Source of the DNA: UBA11524 sp964383815
GTDB taxonomy: Bacteria; Bacillota; Clostridia; Christensenellales; Aristaeellaceae
Assembly (NCBI GenBank): GCA_964383815.1
Contig: CAYLIC010000018.1
Coordinates: 1 to 38,726, forward strand
DNA length: 38,726 bases
Direction of reading: 5' to 3'
The position numbers and the translations under genes are program-made. Positions 14,648-21,658 of the stretch are shown piece after piece. Position 1 is the first letter of the stretch; each line of letters begins with the position of its first letter. Below the pieces are notes generated by a model. The model made no database searches and was not told where the DNA came from. It worked only from the letters and a program-made list of their open reading frames with translations.

Positions 14648-15898
14648 CTACTGCGCCGCATCCAGCATGTTCTCAATGAAGATACCATACCCGGTGGTGG
14701 GGTCATTCACCAGCACATGGGTCACCGCACCAATCAGCCGCCCGTCCTGAATAATCGGGCTGCCGCTCATGCCCTGGACAATGCCGCCGGTGCTGGCCAA
14801 CAGCCGTGGGTCGGTGACCTTCACCACCATGCTCTTGGGGGCGGGTGCAGATTGCTGGTTTACCCGGGTTATCTCCACCGCAAAGGCCTGCACGCCGGTT
14901 GTGTCCACTGTGGAGAGGATGGTTGCCGGGCCCTCGTGCACGCCGGAGCGCAGGCCGATGGGCAGGCCATCGGGGTAAAGGGGGCTGGTGTAGGGCTTGT
15001 CCATCTTCCCGTAAATGCCCAGGAGGGTGTTCCGGCGGATGCTCCCCAGGGACACGGGATCCATCAAAAAGCTGCCCTTCAGCTCCCCCGGCGCGCCCTT
15101 TTGGCCCTTCTGCACCGCCACAATGTCCGCCTGCAATATCTGCCCCTGGCTCACCGTCAGCACCTGTCCGGTGTCCCCATCGGTAATGGCGTGGCCCAGG
15201 GCGCCATAGTCCCCGGTGTCCGGGTCGTAATAGCTCAGGGTGCCCACGCCGGCGGTGGAGTCCCGCACCCAGGCGCCCATGCGCACGGTGCCGGTGGCGC
15301 TGTCCATTTTCGGGGTCAGGGTGGTGGTGTAGGTAGCGCCGCTGCGGGCATACTGGATGGGCAGCGGCTTTTCGCCCAGGGTGTTGATCAGCTCCGCCAG
15401 CTGCTGGGAGGAGAGGATTTTCACCCCGTTCACCGTTTGCAGCACATCCCCCGGGCGAATGCCGCACTGGGCCGCCGGGCTGGCGGACTGGCCCAGGTCG
15501 CCGGTGCCCACCACCAGCACGCCATCCGTGCGCATGGCAACGCCAATGGCTGCACCGCCGGGCATCAGCCGCCTTTCCGGGCTGATCTGCACCTCCACCC
15601 TTTTCAGCGGAATCACCCCCAGCAGGCTCAGCAGCAGCTGGCTGGTGCCGGTGGCCCGGCCTGCCAGCGCCACCTGACCCAGGGTTTCATCCCGGGAGGA
15701 GGTCACCGCCATGTCCCCATCCAGGGGGATCAGCTGCAGCTGCGGGCCCAGGTTCAGGGTTTGCACCTGGCCCTGGGTCAGCGCCAGGGTGTCGGGCAAA
15801 GTGCGCAATGTTTGCTGCATGGGCGAAAAATACCCCATGGACACAAACAGCGCCAGCACCACACCCGCGGCGCGCCTCAGCCTGGAACACGATTTCAT
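14648..15898 (-). CDS. spoIVB: SpoIVB sporulation signalling serine peptidase
   Basis: A 416-residue S55-family peptidase. In Bacillus it is made in the forespore, crosses to the intermembrane space and cleaves SpoIVFA, releasing pro-sigma-K processing. Visible here: an N-terminal membrane anchor (about residues 8-24), a PDZ domain (about 125-190, SPAAQCGIRPGDVLQTVNG), and the peptidase domain. His236 (ALGHAITD), Asp363 (VTDPRLL) and Ser378 (GMSGSPI) fall at positions matching the catalytic triad as I recall it for B. subtilis. ATG 15898 is chosen because GAGGGG lies just upstream; the longer reading to 15976 would begin before the sigma-F/G-like promoter. Confidence 0.95.
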   Translation of the reverse strand: MKSCSRLRRAAGVVLALFVSMGYFSPMQQTLRTLPDTLALTQGQVQTLNLGPQLQLIPLDGDMAVTSSRDETLGQVALAGRATGTSQLLLSLLGVIPLKRVEVQISPERRLMPGGAAIGVAMRTDGVLVVGTGDLGQSASPAAQCGIRPGDVLQTVNGVKILSSQQLAELINTLGEKPLPIQYARSGATYTTTLTPKMDSATGTVRMGAWVRDSTAGVGTLSYYDPDTGDYGALGHAITDGDTGQVLTVSQGQILQADIVAVQKGQKGAPGELKGSFLMDPVSLGSIRRNTLLGIYGKMDKPYTSPLYPDGLPIGLRSGVHEGPATILSTVDTTGVQAFAVEITRVNQQSAPAPKSMVVKVTDPRLLASTGGIVQGMSGSPIIQDGRLIGAVTHVLVNDPTTGYGIFIENMLDAAQ

Positions 15899-15923
15899 GG
15901 GCACCCCTCGCTTTCTTCCCCGA

Positions 15924-15953
15924 CAGTTTGCCAGGCGAAAGCGGGCTGCATAC
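15924..15953 (-). promoter_or_regulatory. Forespore (sigma-F/sigma-G-like) promoter of spoIVB
   Basis: On the minus strand GTATG (15949-15953), a 16-nt spacer and GGCAAACTG (15924-15932). This fits the B. subtilis forespore consensus (GHATR, then GGNNANAHT-type -10). It begins 3 nt after the terminator of the upstream SARP gene, so spoIVB is a separate transcript. The expected start point is about 20 nt before the ATG. In Bacillus spoIVB is a sigma-F/sigma-G gene, which agrees. Confidence 0.6.
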
Positions 15954-15955
15954 TG

Positions 15956-15989
15956 AAAAAAAACGCCAGAGAGCAATGCTCTCCGGCGT
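15956..15989 (-). terminator. Intrinsic terminator of the SARP regulator gene
   Basis: On the minus strand ACGCC-GAGAGC pairs with GCTCTC-GGCGT around ATT with one internal mismatch, followed by eight T. It lies 19 nt after the SARP stop codon. Confidence 0.92.
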
Positions 15990-16007
15990 ACATATGGCTT
16001 TGGGTGA

Positions 16008-17186
16008 TTACCGCCGCTGGGCGTTCAGCAGGGCAAAGCGGCAGGTAAGGCGGCAATCGGAATTGGGAAAGCGCTGGTAGAAGCCGCGCTTGATGCGCTC
16101 CATAATCATCTGTCCCTGCATTTCGCTGGCCATGGGCAGCAGCATGGCAATCTGGTTCACGCTGTGCCTGGTCACCGTGTCACCCCGGCGCAGGTTGGAG
16201 CGCATAACCTCCACCAGCCCGTTGATGGCGTGATCCAGCTGCAGGGGTTGATCCTCCAGGCCGCTGACCATCACCACACCCAGCAGGATGCTGGCGCCCA
16301 GGCGCTCCAGGCATCGCTTCTGCAGGTGATACATTTCGCGGAAAATATGGCTGTCGCACACCAGGGCGCCAGCGGTGTCCACATCGTTGACCAGGCTGGC
16401 GTACAGCCCGTCCAGGGTGTCGTTGATGGTCTGCTCGCTCCGCATCAACCGGGCGTAGTATTCCCTGGCCTTCTGGCCCTGAACAGCCCGCTCGGCGCCC
16501 TCAGTCAGGCTGCTGGCATGCTGGAACTGGCGCAGTGCCTCCTGGTCCCGCCTGGCGTTCACCAGGGTCTGGGTCAGCCGCAGGTGCAGGCCCTCGTTAA
16601 AGGGCTGGGCATCCAGGGCCGTGCGGCACACGCTGATCATTTCCTGGTTGTCGCCTTCCTCCTCCAGCAGGTTCAGGTATCGCTCCACCATGGACAGGAA
16701 GGCCATGCGGAGCCTTCCCGCCCTGGGCCCGGCCCACGGGGGAATGTCCTGCTCCTGCAGCAGCTCGCCTGCGTACAGCTGCAGCGCGTTGCGGAAGTCC
16801 TGCCGGGTGGCGGCGTCCAGCTCCTCGGCGTTTTCCAGCCTGGCTGTCAGCGCTTCAAAATCGTCCAGGTCAACGCTCACACCGTCCCGGGTTTCCCAGC
16901 GGTAGCCGCCGCGGACGGTGGTCAGGCACTGGGCCAGCAGCGGGTGCACCTGGGCCAGAATGGTGCGCAGGCGGCTGACCAAGGTTTTCAGGGCGCCCTC
17001 CGGGCTGGTGGAAATGTCGTTGGGCCACATAATCTCCATCAGCCGCCTGGCGGGCACACTTTCACCCCGATGGAGCATCAGGTATTGCATCAGCACAACG
17101 CCCTTGGGGGATTTTGCCAGCACGCCATCAGCCAGGCGCCCGTCCACATCCACATGGAAACCGCCCAGCAGCCGTATGTGAATCAT
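16008..17186 (-). CDS. SARP/BTAD-family transcriptional regulator with degenerate GGDEF-like C-terminal domain
   Basis: A 392-residue cytoplasmic regulator. Residues about 1-95 form an OmpR-like winged helix (RLLGGFHVDVDGR; LKTLVSRLRTILA). Residues about 100-240 form the bacterial transcriptional activation domain made of TPR-like helices (VDLDDFEALTARLENAEELD; FNEGLHLRLTQTLVNARRDQEAL). The last ~125 residues resemble a degenerate GGDEF domain: SNLRRGDTVTRHSVNQIAML aligns with the usual R..D...R.GGDEF..LL pattern, but the catalytic GGDEF is HSVNQ, so no cyclase activity is expected. ATG 17186 has GGAGG 8 nt upstream. It is divergent from the FMN-enzyme operon, its likely target. Confidence 0.85.
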   Translation of the reverse strand: MIHIRLLGGFHVDVDGRLADGVLAKSPKGVVLMQYLMLHRGESVPARRLMEIMWPNDISTSPEGALKTLVSRLRTILAQVHPLLAQCLTTVRGGYRWETRDGVSVDLDDFEALTARLENAEELDAATRQDFRNALQLYAGELLQEQDIPPWAGPRAGRLRMAFLSMVERYLNLLEEEGDNQEMISVCRTALDAQPFNEGLHLRLTQTLVNARRDQEALRQFQHASSLTEGAERAVQGQKAREYYARLMRSEQTINDTLDGLYASLVNDVDTAGALVCDSHIFREMYHLQKRCLERLGASILLGVVMVSGLEDQPLQLDHAINGLVEVMRSNLRRGDTVTRHSVNQIAMLLPMASEMQGQMIMERIKRGFYQRFPNSDCRLTCRFALLNAQRR

Positions 17187-17220
17187 ACCCTTTCCCTCCG
17201 ATATTTCAAAATCTATTGGC

Positions 17221-17229
17221 ATTATACCA
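17221..17229 (-). promoter_or_regulatory. Extended -10 promoter of the SARP regulator
   Basis: On the minus strand TGG-TATAAT (TATAAT complement at 17221-17226). No convincing -35 box is seen at the normal distance. Confidence 0.5.
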
Positions 17230-17273
17230 CATCTCATCGGAAAGCGGTAGCGTTTCAGCCCATTTTATCGGCA

Positions 17274-17297
17274 AAAACCTGTCATGGACAAAACCTG
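17274..17297 (+). promoter_or_regulatory. AAAACCTG direct repeats overlapping the -35 of the FMN-enzyme operon
   Basis: Two identical 8-mers, AAAACCTG at 17274-17281 and 17290-17297, have starts 16 bp apart; a partial CTGCCTG follows. They flank and overlap the TGGACA -35 box. SARP regulators are known to bind direct repeats near the -35 of target promoters, and the SARP gene is divergent here. Confidence 0.4.
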
Positions 17298-17313
17298 CTG
17301 CCTGTGGTAGAAT
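17285..17313 (+). promoter_or_regulatory. Promoter of the FMN-enzyme / TIM-barrel operon
   Basis: TGGACA (17285-17290), a 17-nt spacer ending TGG, and TAGAAT (17308-17313). Near-consensus but weak in both boxes, as often found in activator-dependent promoters. Confidence 0.5.
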
Positions 17314-17358
17314 GTGCTCAGCATCATCCGTTTGACAAAGTAACAAGGAGGATTCTTC

Positions 17359-18252
17359 ATGGAGCGCAAATCCACTTCATCCGACGTGATTACCAGGGCG
17401 TATATCGATTCGCTTCTGGTGGAGGTTCGCCACCTGGACGCCGTAATGCCTTCCACAGAAATGACGCTTTTCGGCAAAACCTTCGCCACGCCGATAGCCA
17501 CGGCAGCGCTTTCCCACCTGTTCCGCACCTATCCGGATGGCATGACCGCCATGGCGGATGGCGCCAACCAGGCCGGCGCGCTGGTGTTCAGCGGCATGGG
17601 CCCCAAGGATGAGCTGGAGCGCATGGTTGCCACCGGCGCGCAGGTCATCAAAATCATCAAGCCCTATGCCGACAGGGAAAGCGTGTACGACAAAATCCGC
17701 CACGCGGAGGCCATTGGCTGCCTGGCTGTGGGCATCGATACCGACCATGCCTTCAGCCGCAGCGGTTACGACGTGGTGGAGGGCGAGGCCATGTATCCCC
17801 TTTCCTCTGCCGAACTGAAGGATATGGTGAAGGCCACCCGGCTGCCGTTTTTCATCAAGGGCGTCCTTTCCCGCAAGGAGGCCCGCAAGTGCCTGGATTG
17901 CGGCGTGAAGGGCATGGTGGTCAGCCACCATAACGGCCGGGTGGACGGCTCCGTTCCGCCGCTGATGGTGCTGCCGGAGATTGCCCAGGAGGTGCAGGGC
18001 CAGGCCGCCCTGTTTGTGGACTGCGCCATTCAGTCCGGCCTGGATGTGTTCAAGTGCCTGGCGCTGGGTGCCACCGGCGCCTGCGTGGGCCGGCCCCTGA
18101 TGCCCGCCCTGAAGGAGCGCGGCCCGGAAGGCGTGCGGGCGCTTATCCAGCAGATGAACGACGACCTGCGCTTCACCATGGGGATGACGGCCTCCGCCGA
18201 TGTAAGGAGCATCGACCCCAGCCTGATTCACCTGGCAAGGCATACCTGGTAA
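17359..18252 (+). CDS. Alpha-hydroxy-acid oxidizing protein (FMN-dependent, lactate oxidase/dehydrogenase-like)
   Basis: A 297-residue FMN_dh-family TIM barrel, shorter than classical glycolate or lactate oxidases (about 350-380). The FMN-phosphate end is seen as GATGACVGRPLM, and FFIKGVLSRKEARKCLDCGV matches the WKG-type strand with Lys. The catalytic-His region SNHGGR(Q) of the family reads VSHHNGRVDG: the second His and the Arg are kept, while Asn-to-His and Gly-to-Asn changes suggest an altered substrate. AAGGAGG precedes ATG 17359. It is followed 12 nt later by a sugar isomerase-like gene, so an operon. The substrate (a 2-hydroxy acid or related carbohydrate acid) is inferred only. Confidence 0.85.
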   Translation: MERKSTSSDVITRAYIDSLLVEVRHLDAVMPSTEMTLFGKTFATPIATAALSHLFRTYPDGMTAMADGANQAGALVFSGMGPKDELERMVATGAQVIKIIKPYADRESVYDKIRHAEAIGCLAVGIDTDHAFSRSGYDVVEGEAMYPLSSAELKDMVKATRLPFFIKGVLSRKEARKCLDCGVKGMVVSHHNGRVDGSVPPLMVLPEIAQEVQGQAALFVDCAIQSGLDVFKCLALGATGACVGRPLMPALKERGPEGVRALIQQMNDDLRFTMGMTASADVRSIDPSLIHLARHTW

Positions 18253-18264
18253 GGAGGGAAGATC

Positions 18265-19104
18265 ATGCGTCTTGGCGGTTCTGTGATGAAACCCTATGCA
18301 AACCCCGGCGAATGGCTTCAGCAGGTGAAGGAGCTGGGCTATTCCTGTGTGATTTTCCCGGTGGACAGCACCGCGCCTGCCAGCCTTATCCGGGATTATA
18401 CCCAGATTTGCCGCGACAACGATCTGCTCATTGGCGAGGTGGGCGCCTGGCGCAACTTGATGGCCCGGGACGAAAAGGAGCAGGCAGCCAACCTGATGTG
18501 GAACATCCGCCAGCTGGAACTGGCTGAAACCGTTGGCGCCAACTGCTGCGTGAACATTTCCGGCTCCATCGGCAGCCTGTGGGACGGCTACCACCCGGAG
18601 CAGGACGCCCGCTGGGTGTACGGCCAGGTTGTTGCCAACACCCAGCGCATTATTGATGCGGTGAAACCCACCCGCACCGCCTACACCCTGGAGCCCATGC
18701 CCTGGATGGCCCCCGACTCCCCGGAGGAATACCTGCAGCTTATGCAGGATGTGAATCGCCCGGCCTTCAAGGTGCACCTGGACTACTGCAACATGCTCAG
18801 CTCCCTGCAGCGCTACCGGCATGCCTCGGCCTTCATCACCAGGTGTTTCGACCTGCTGGGCAGGGACATTGTGTCCATCCATGCCAAGGACGCCCTGCTG
18901 AAGGACGGTGTGATGCCCATCCAGGTCAATGAAGTTCCGCCGGGAGACGGCAGCCTGGACCTGGCGCTGGTCACCCGGCTGGCCCATGGCCTGGGCGAGG
19001 ACACGCCCGTGTTTGTGGAGCACCTGCCCGACCACGAGGCCTACATGAAGGCAGCTGCCGTTATGCGCAAGGCTGCCCAGGCCGCCGGTGTGCCCGTGAA
19101 ATAA
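18265..19104 (+). CDS. Sugar phosphate isomerase/epimerase-family TIM-barrel protein
   Basis: A 279-residue protein of the xylose isomerase-like AP endonuclease-2 fold. Candidate metal ligands in the usual order: Glu in YTLEPMPWM (about 136), Asp in VHLDYCNM (about 170), His in VSIHAKD (about 210), Glu in VFVEHLPDH (about 250). Relatives epimerise or isomerise keto-sugars, inositols or hydroxypyruvate; the substrate here is unknown. ATG 18265 has AAGGAGG upstream. It is probably cotranscribed with the FMN enzyme and ended by a terminator at 19112, forming a compact two-gene catabolic unit. Confidence 0.85.
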   Translation: MRLGGSVMKPYANPGEWLQQVKELGYSCVIFPVDSTAPASLIRDYTQICRDNDLLIGEVGAWRNLMARDEKEQAANLMWNIRQLELAETVGANCCVNISGSIGSLWDGYHPEQDARWVYGQVVANTQRIIDAVKPTRTAYTLEPMPWMAPDSPEEYLQLMQDVNRPAFKVHLDYCNMLSSLQRYRHASAFITRCFDLLGRDIVSIHAKDALLKDGVMPIQVNEVPPGDGSLDLALVTRLAHGLGEDTPVFVEHLPDHEAYMKAAAVMRKAAQAAGVPVK

Positions 19105-19111
19105 GTCTTTC

Positions 19112-19143
19112 TCCGCCGACGAGGTTTTTCGCCGGCGGATTTT
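19112..19143 (+). terminator. Terminator of the FMN-enzyme / TIM-barrel operon
   Basis: TCCGCCG (19112-19118) pairs with CGGCGGA (19133-19139), followed by TTTTGCTTTTC. It lies 8 nt after the stop codon. Confidence 0.85.
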
Positions 19144-19150
19144 GCTTTTC

Positions 19151-19179
19151 TTGACGAAAAACGCCGAACCCGGTATAAT
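19151..19179 (+). promoter_or_regulatory. Strong sigma-A-type promoter of the recJ-relA operon
   Basis: TTGACG (19151-19156), 17 nt, TATAAT (19174-19179), about 32 nt before the recJ start. Confidence 0.85.
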
Positions 19180-19211
19180 TTTGACCATCTCTTGTGTCAG
19201 GTGGTGAAGGC

Positions 19212-21548
19212 ATGCTGCAATTTGTCAAACGGGGTGCGGAGCGGGAGGCATTGCCCCTGGGGAATCTGCCCGGCTGGCTGTCCGCCCTTTTGCGCACACG
19301 GGGCATCGACACCCCGGAGAAGGCGGAGCGCTTCCTGCACCCCAGCCTTTCCCACCTGCACGACCCCCTCTGCATGCAGGACATGGGCAAGGCTGTGGAC
19401 ATCATCCGCCAGGCCGTTGGCAAGGGTGAAAGCATCATCGTCTACGGCGATTACGATGTGGACGGCGTGTGCGCCACGTCCATCCTGCTGGAAACCCTTT
19501 CCGATATGGGCGCCAGGGCGGATTTTCGCATTCCCAGCCGCCACGGGGAAGGCTATGGCCTGAACCCGGACGCGGTGCGGGACATGGCGCAGAACCACAA
19601 GCTGCTTATCACCGTGGACTGCGGCGTGACCAACCATGAGGAGGTTCGCCTGGCGCAAATGCTGGGCATGACCGTGATTGTCACCGATCACCACCAGCTG
19701 GCGGACACGCCCTCCCCGGCGGATGCGGTGCTGAACCCGCTTCTGGGGGATTACCCCTTCCGCCGCCTTTGCGGTGCCGGCGTGGCCCTGAAGCTGACCC
19801 AGGCGCTGCTGGGCATGGAGGCCGTGGAGCGCCGCATTGACCTGGCGGCGCTTGCCACCGTGGCGGACATTGTGCCGCTGATTGACGAAAACCGGGTGAT
19901 TGTCCGGGAGGGTCTTGCCGCCCTGGGCCAGTCCGCCCGGCCCGGCATACAGGCGCTGCTGGCGGCCTCCGGGGTGACCCCGCCGGTTACCGCCGGGCAG
20001 GTAGGCTTCCGCCTGGCGCCCAGAATCAACGCCGGCGGACGCCTAGAGGATGCCGCCCAGGGCGTCACCCTGCTGACCACCCAGGACGACATGCTGGCCC
20101 AGCGCATTGCCGCCCACCTGGAGGAGGCCAACGCCCAGCGCCAGGCCATTGAGCAGGACATGACCCGCCAGGCCATGCAGGAGATTGCCGAAAAGGTGGA
20201 TTTCCGCTGCGACAAGGCGATCATCGTTATGGGTGAAGGGTGGAACCATGGGGTCATCGGCCTGGCAGCAGGGCGCATCTGCGAAAGGTATCACTTTCCC
20301 GCCATTGTGCTCAGCCGCCAGGGTGACATTGCCGTGGGCAGCTGCCGCTCCATTCCCGGGGTGAACATCCACGCCATGCTGACCGCCTGCAAGGATCTGT
20401 TCATCCGCTTTGGCGGGCACGAGCAGGCCGCAGGCCTGACCATGCAGGCCGACCTGGTGCCGGAGCTGCGCAGAAGGCTGAACCTGGTGATTGCCGAAAG
20501 CTGCGATTTGCGCTGCTATGTGCCCACCAGGGAGTACGACCTGGCACTGCCCCTTTCCCAGGTGAACCTGGAATTGATTGATGCCCTGAACCAGCTCCAG
20601 CCCACCGGCTTTGGCAATCCGGCGCCGGTGTTCCTGGCCCGGGGCGCCCAGGTGCAGCTGATGCGCAAGGTGGGCCGGGAGCAGCAGCACCTGAAGCTGT
20701 CCCTGCTGGATGGAAACTCCGTGCGGGACGGCATCGCCTTCTCCATGGGTCATCTGGCGGATGAGGGCTTCGATACGGCGGATGTGCTGTTTTCCCCAGA
20801 GCGGAACGAGTTCATGGGCCGGGTGACTGCACAATTACAGGTGCAGGCCCTGCGCCCGGCAGAAGGCACCGCACCCCTGCCCGGGGAGGATGCGCTTTTT
20901 CGGGCCGTATTGCAGGAAATAACATGGCTGGCGGCGAATGATAGAAGGATACACCAGCCCCAGCCCATCACCCCGGCGGCGGCCCGAAAGCTGATGCAAA
21001 ACGGGCGCGGTGTGCTGCTGATTGCCCACGAAAGGGAAAAGGCAGCCGCCCTGCTGGTGGACACCCAGGCCGATGCCGCCCTGGGCCGGGTGAAGGATGT
21101 GCGCGCCTTCAACACTGTGCTGTGCGCCCCGGTGCTGGATAGCTTGCAGGATGTGTGGGAGCATATCATTCTACTGGATGGCGACCTGCTTCCTGGCGAG
21201 GTTGGCGCCATTGCTGCCCGCTGCCCCCGTGCTGCTCTCTATGCCATGAAGCCCAACCCAGCCTTTGTTGCCCTTCTGCGCTCCATTGCCATGGAGGACG
21301 AGCCCCTTCGCTGCCTGTATCGGCGCTTACGTCAGGGCGGCAGCACCATGGCATCCCAACTGGCAAAGGACTGCGGCCTGACCATCCCCCAGGTGCTGAC
21401 GGGCCTGACCGCCTTCCAGCAGGTACGCCTGGCGGAAGTCTCCCTGGAACCCTACGCCGTCCACCTCTTGCCGCCTGTAAAGTGCCGGATGGACGACAGC
21501 CCGGTTATCCACTATTTACGTGGCCTGACTATTCCCAAAAGTATCTGA
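19212..21548 (+). CDS. recJ: Single-stranded-DNA-specific exonuclease RecJ
   Basis: A 778-residue 5'-3' ssDNA exonuclease of the DHH phosphoesterase superfamily, acting in recombination and mismatch/base excision repair. Motifs: YGDYDVDGVCATS (I), DCGVTNHEE (II), VTDHHQ (III, the DHH), then RINAGGRLEDA. The DHHA1 part follows with GEGWNHGVIGLAAGR and FGGHEQAAGLTM, then the OB-fold and a long C-terminal region. The ~200 extra C-terminal residues match the long Bacillus-type form rather than the ~570-residue E. coli type. An in-frame GTG at 19194 exists, but AGGTGG lies 7 nt before ATG 19212. First gene of a five-gene operon. Confidence 0.96.
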   Translation: MLQFVKRGAEREALPLGNLPGWLSALLRTRGIDTPEKAERFLHPSLSHLHDPLCMQDMGKAVDIIRQAVGKGESIIVYGDYDVDGVCATSILLETLSDMGARADFRIPSRHGEGYGLNPDAVRDMAQNHKLLITVDCGVTNHEEVRLAQMLGMTVIVTDHHQLADTPSPADAVLNPLLGDYPFRRLCGAGVALKLTQALLGMEAVERRIDLAALATVADIVPLIDENRVIVREGLAALGQSARPGIQALLAASGVTPPVTAGQVGFRLAPRINAGGRLEDAAQGVTLLTTQDDMLAQRIAAHLEEANAQRQAIEQDMTRQAMQEIAEKVDFRCDKAIIVMGEGWNHGVIGLAAGRICERYHFPAIVLSRQGDIAVGSCRSIPGVNIHAMLTACKDLFIRFGGHEQAAGLTMQADLVPELRRRLNLVIAESCDLRCYVPTREYDLALPLSQVNLELIDALNQLQPTGFGNPAPVFLARGAQVQLMRKVGREQQHLKLSLLDGNSVRDGIAFSMGHLADEGFDTADVLFSPERNEFMGRVTAQLQVQALRPAEGTAPLPGEDALFRAVLQEITWLAANDRRIHQPQPITPAAARKLMQNGRGVLLIAHEREKAAALLVDTQADAALGRVKDVRAFNTVLCAPVLDSLQDVWEHIILLDGDLLPGEVGAIAARCPRAALYAMKPNPAFVALLRSIAMEDEPLRCLYRRLRQGGSTMASQLAKDCGLTIPQVLTGLTAFQQVRLAEVSLEPYAVHLLPPVKCRMDDSPVIHYLRGLTIPKSI

Positions 21549-21600
21549 GAAGCAGCCGTGAAATGCAGTCCCGCTGTTCTTCTGGGAGAGCGCGAGAGGA

Positions 21601-21619
21601 GGCTTCTTTCAAAGAAGCC
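21601..21619. repeat. Perfect 19-bp palindrome in the recJ-relA spacer
   Basis: GGCTTCTTT-C-AAAGAAGCC, nine pairs around one central base; flanking GGAG/CCCTCC can extend it. No T-tract follows, so it is not a typical terminator. It may form an RNA hairpin in the recJ-relA transcript, about 25 nt before the relA ribosome binding site. Confidence 0.6.
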
Positions 21620-21658
21620 GCCCTCCCGCATCCACCACCCTTTGAAAGGAGGATGCTT

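Noticed and set aside
17377..19188. Open frame of 603 codons on the minus strand
   Set aside because: Exactly antisense to the FMN-enzyme and TIM-barrel genes, His/Gly/Ala-rich as expected of a shadow frame.
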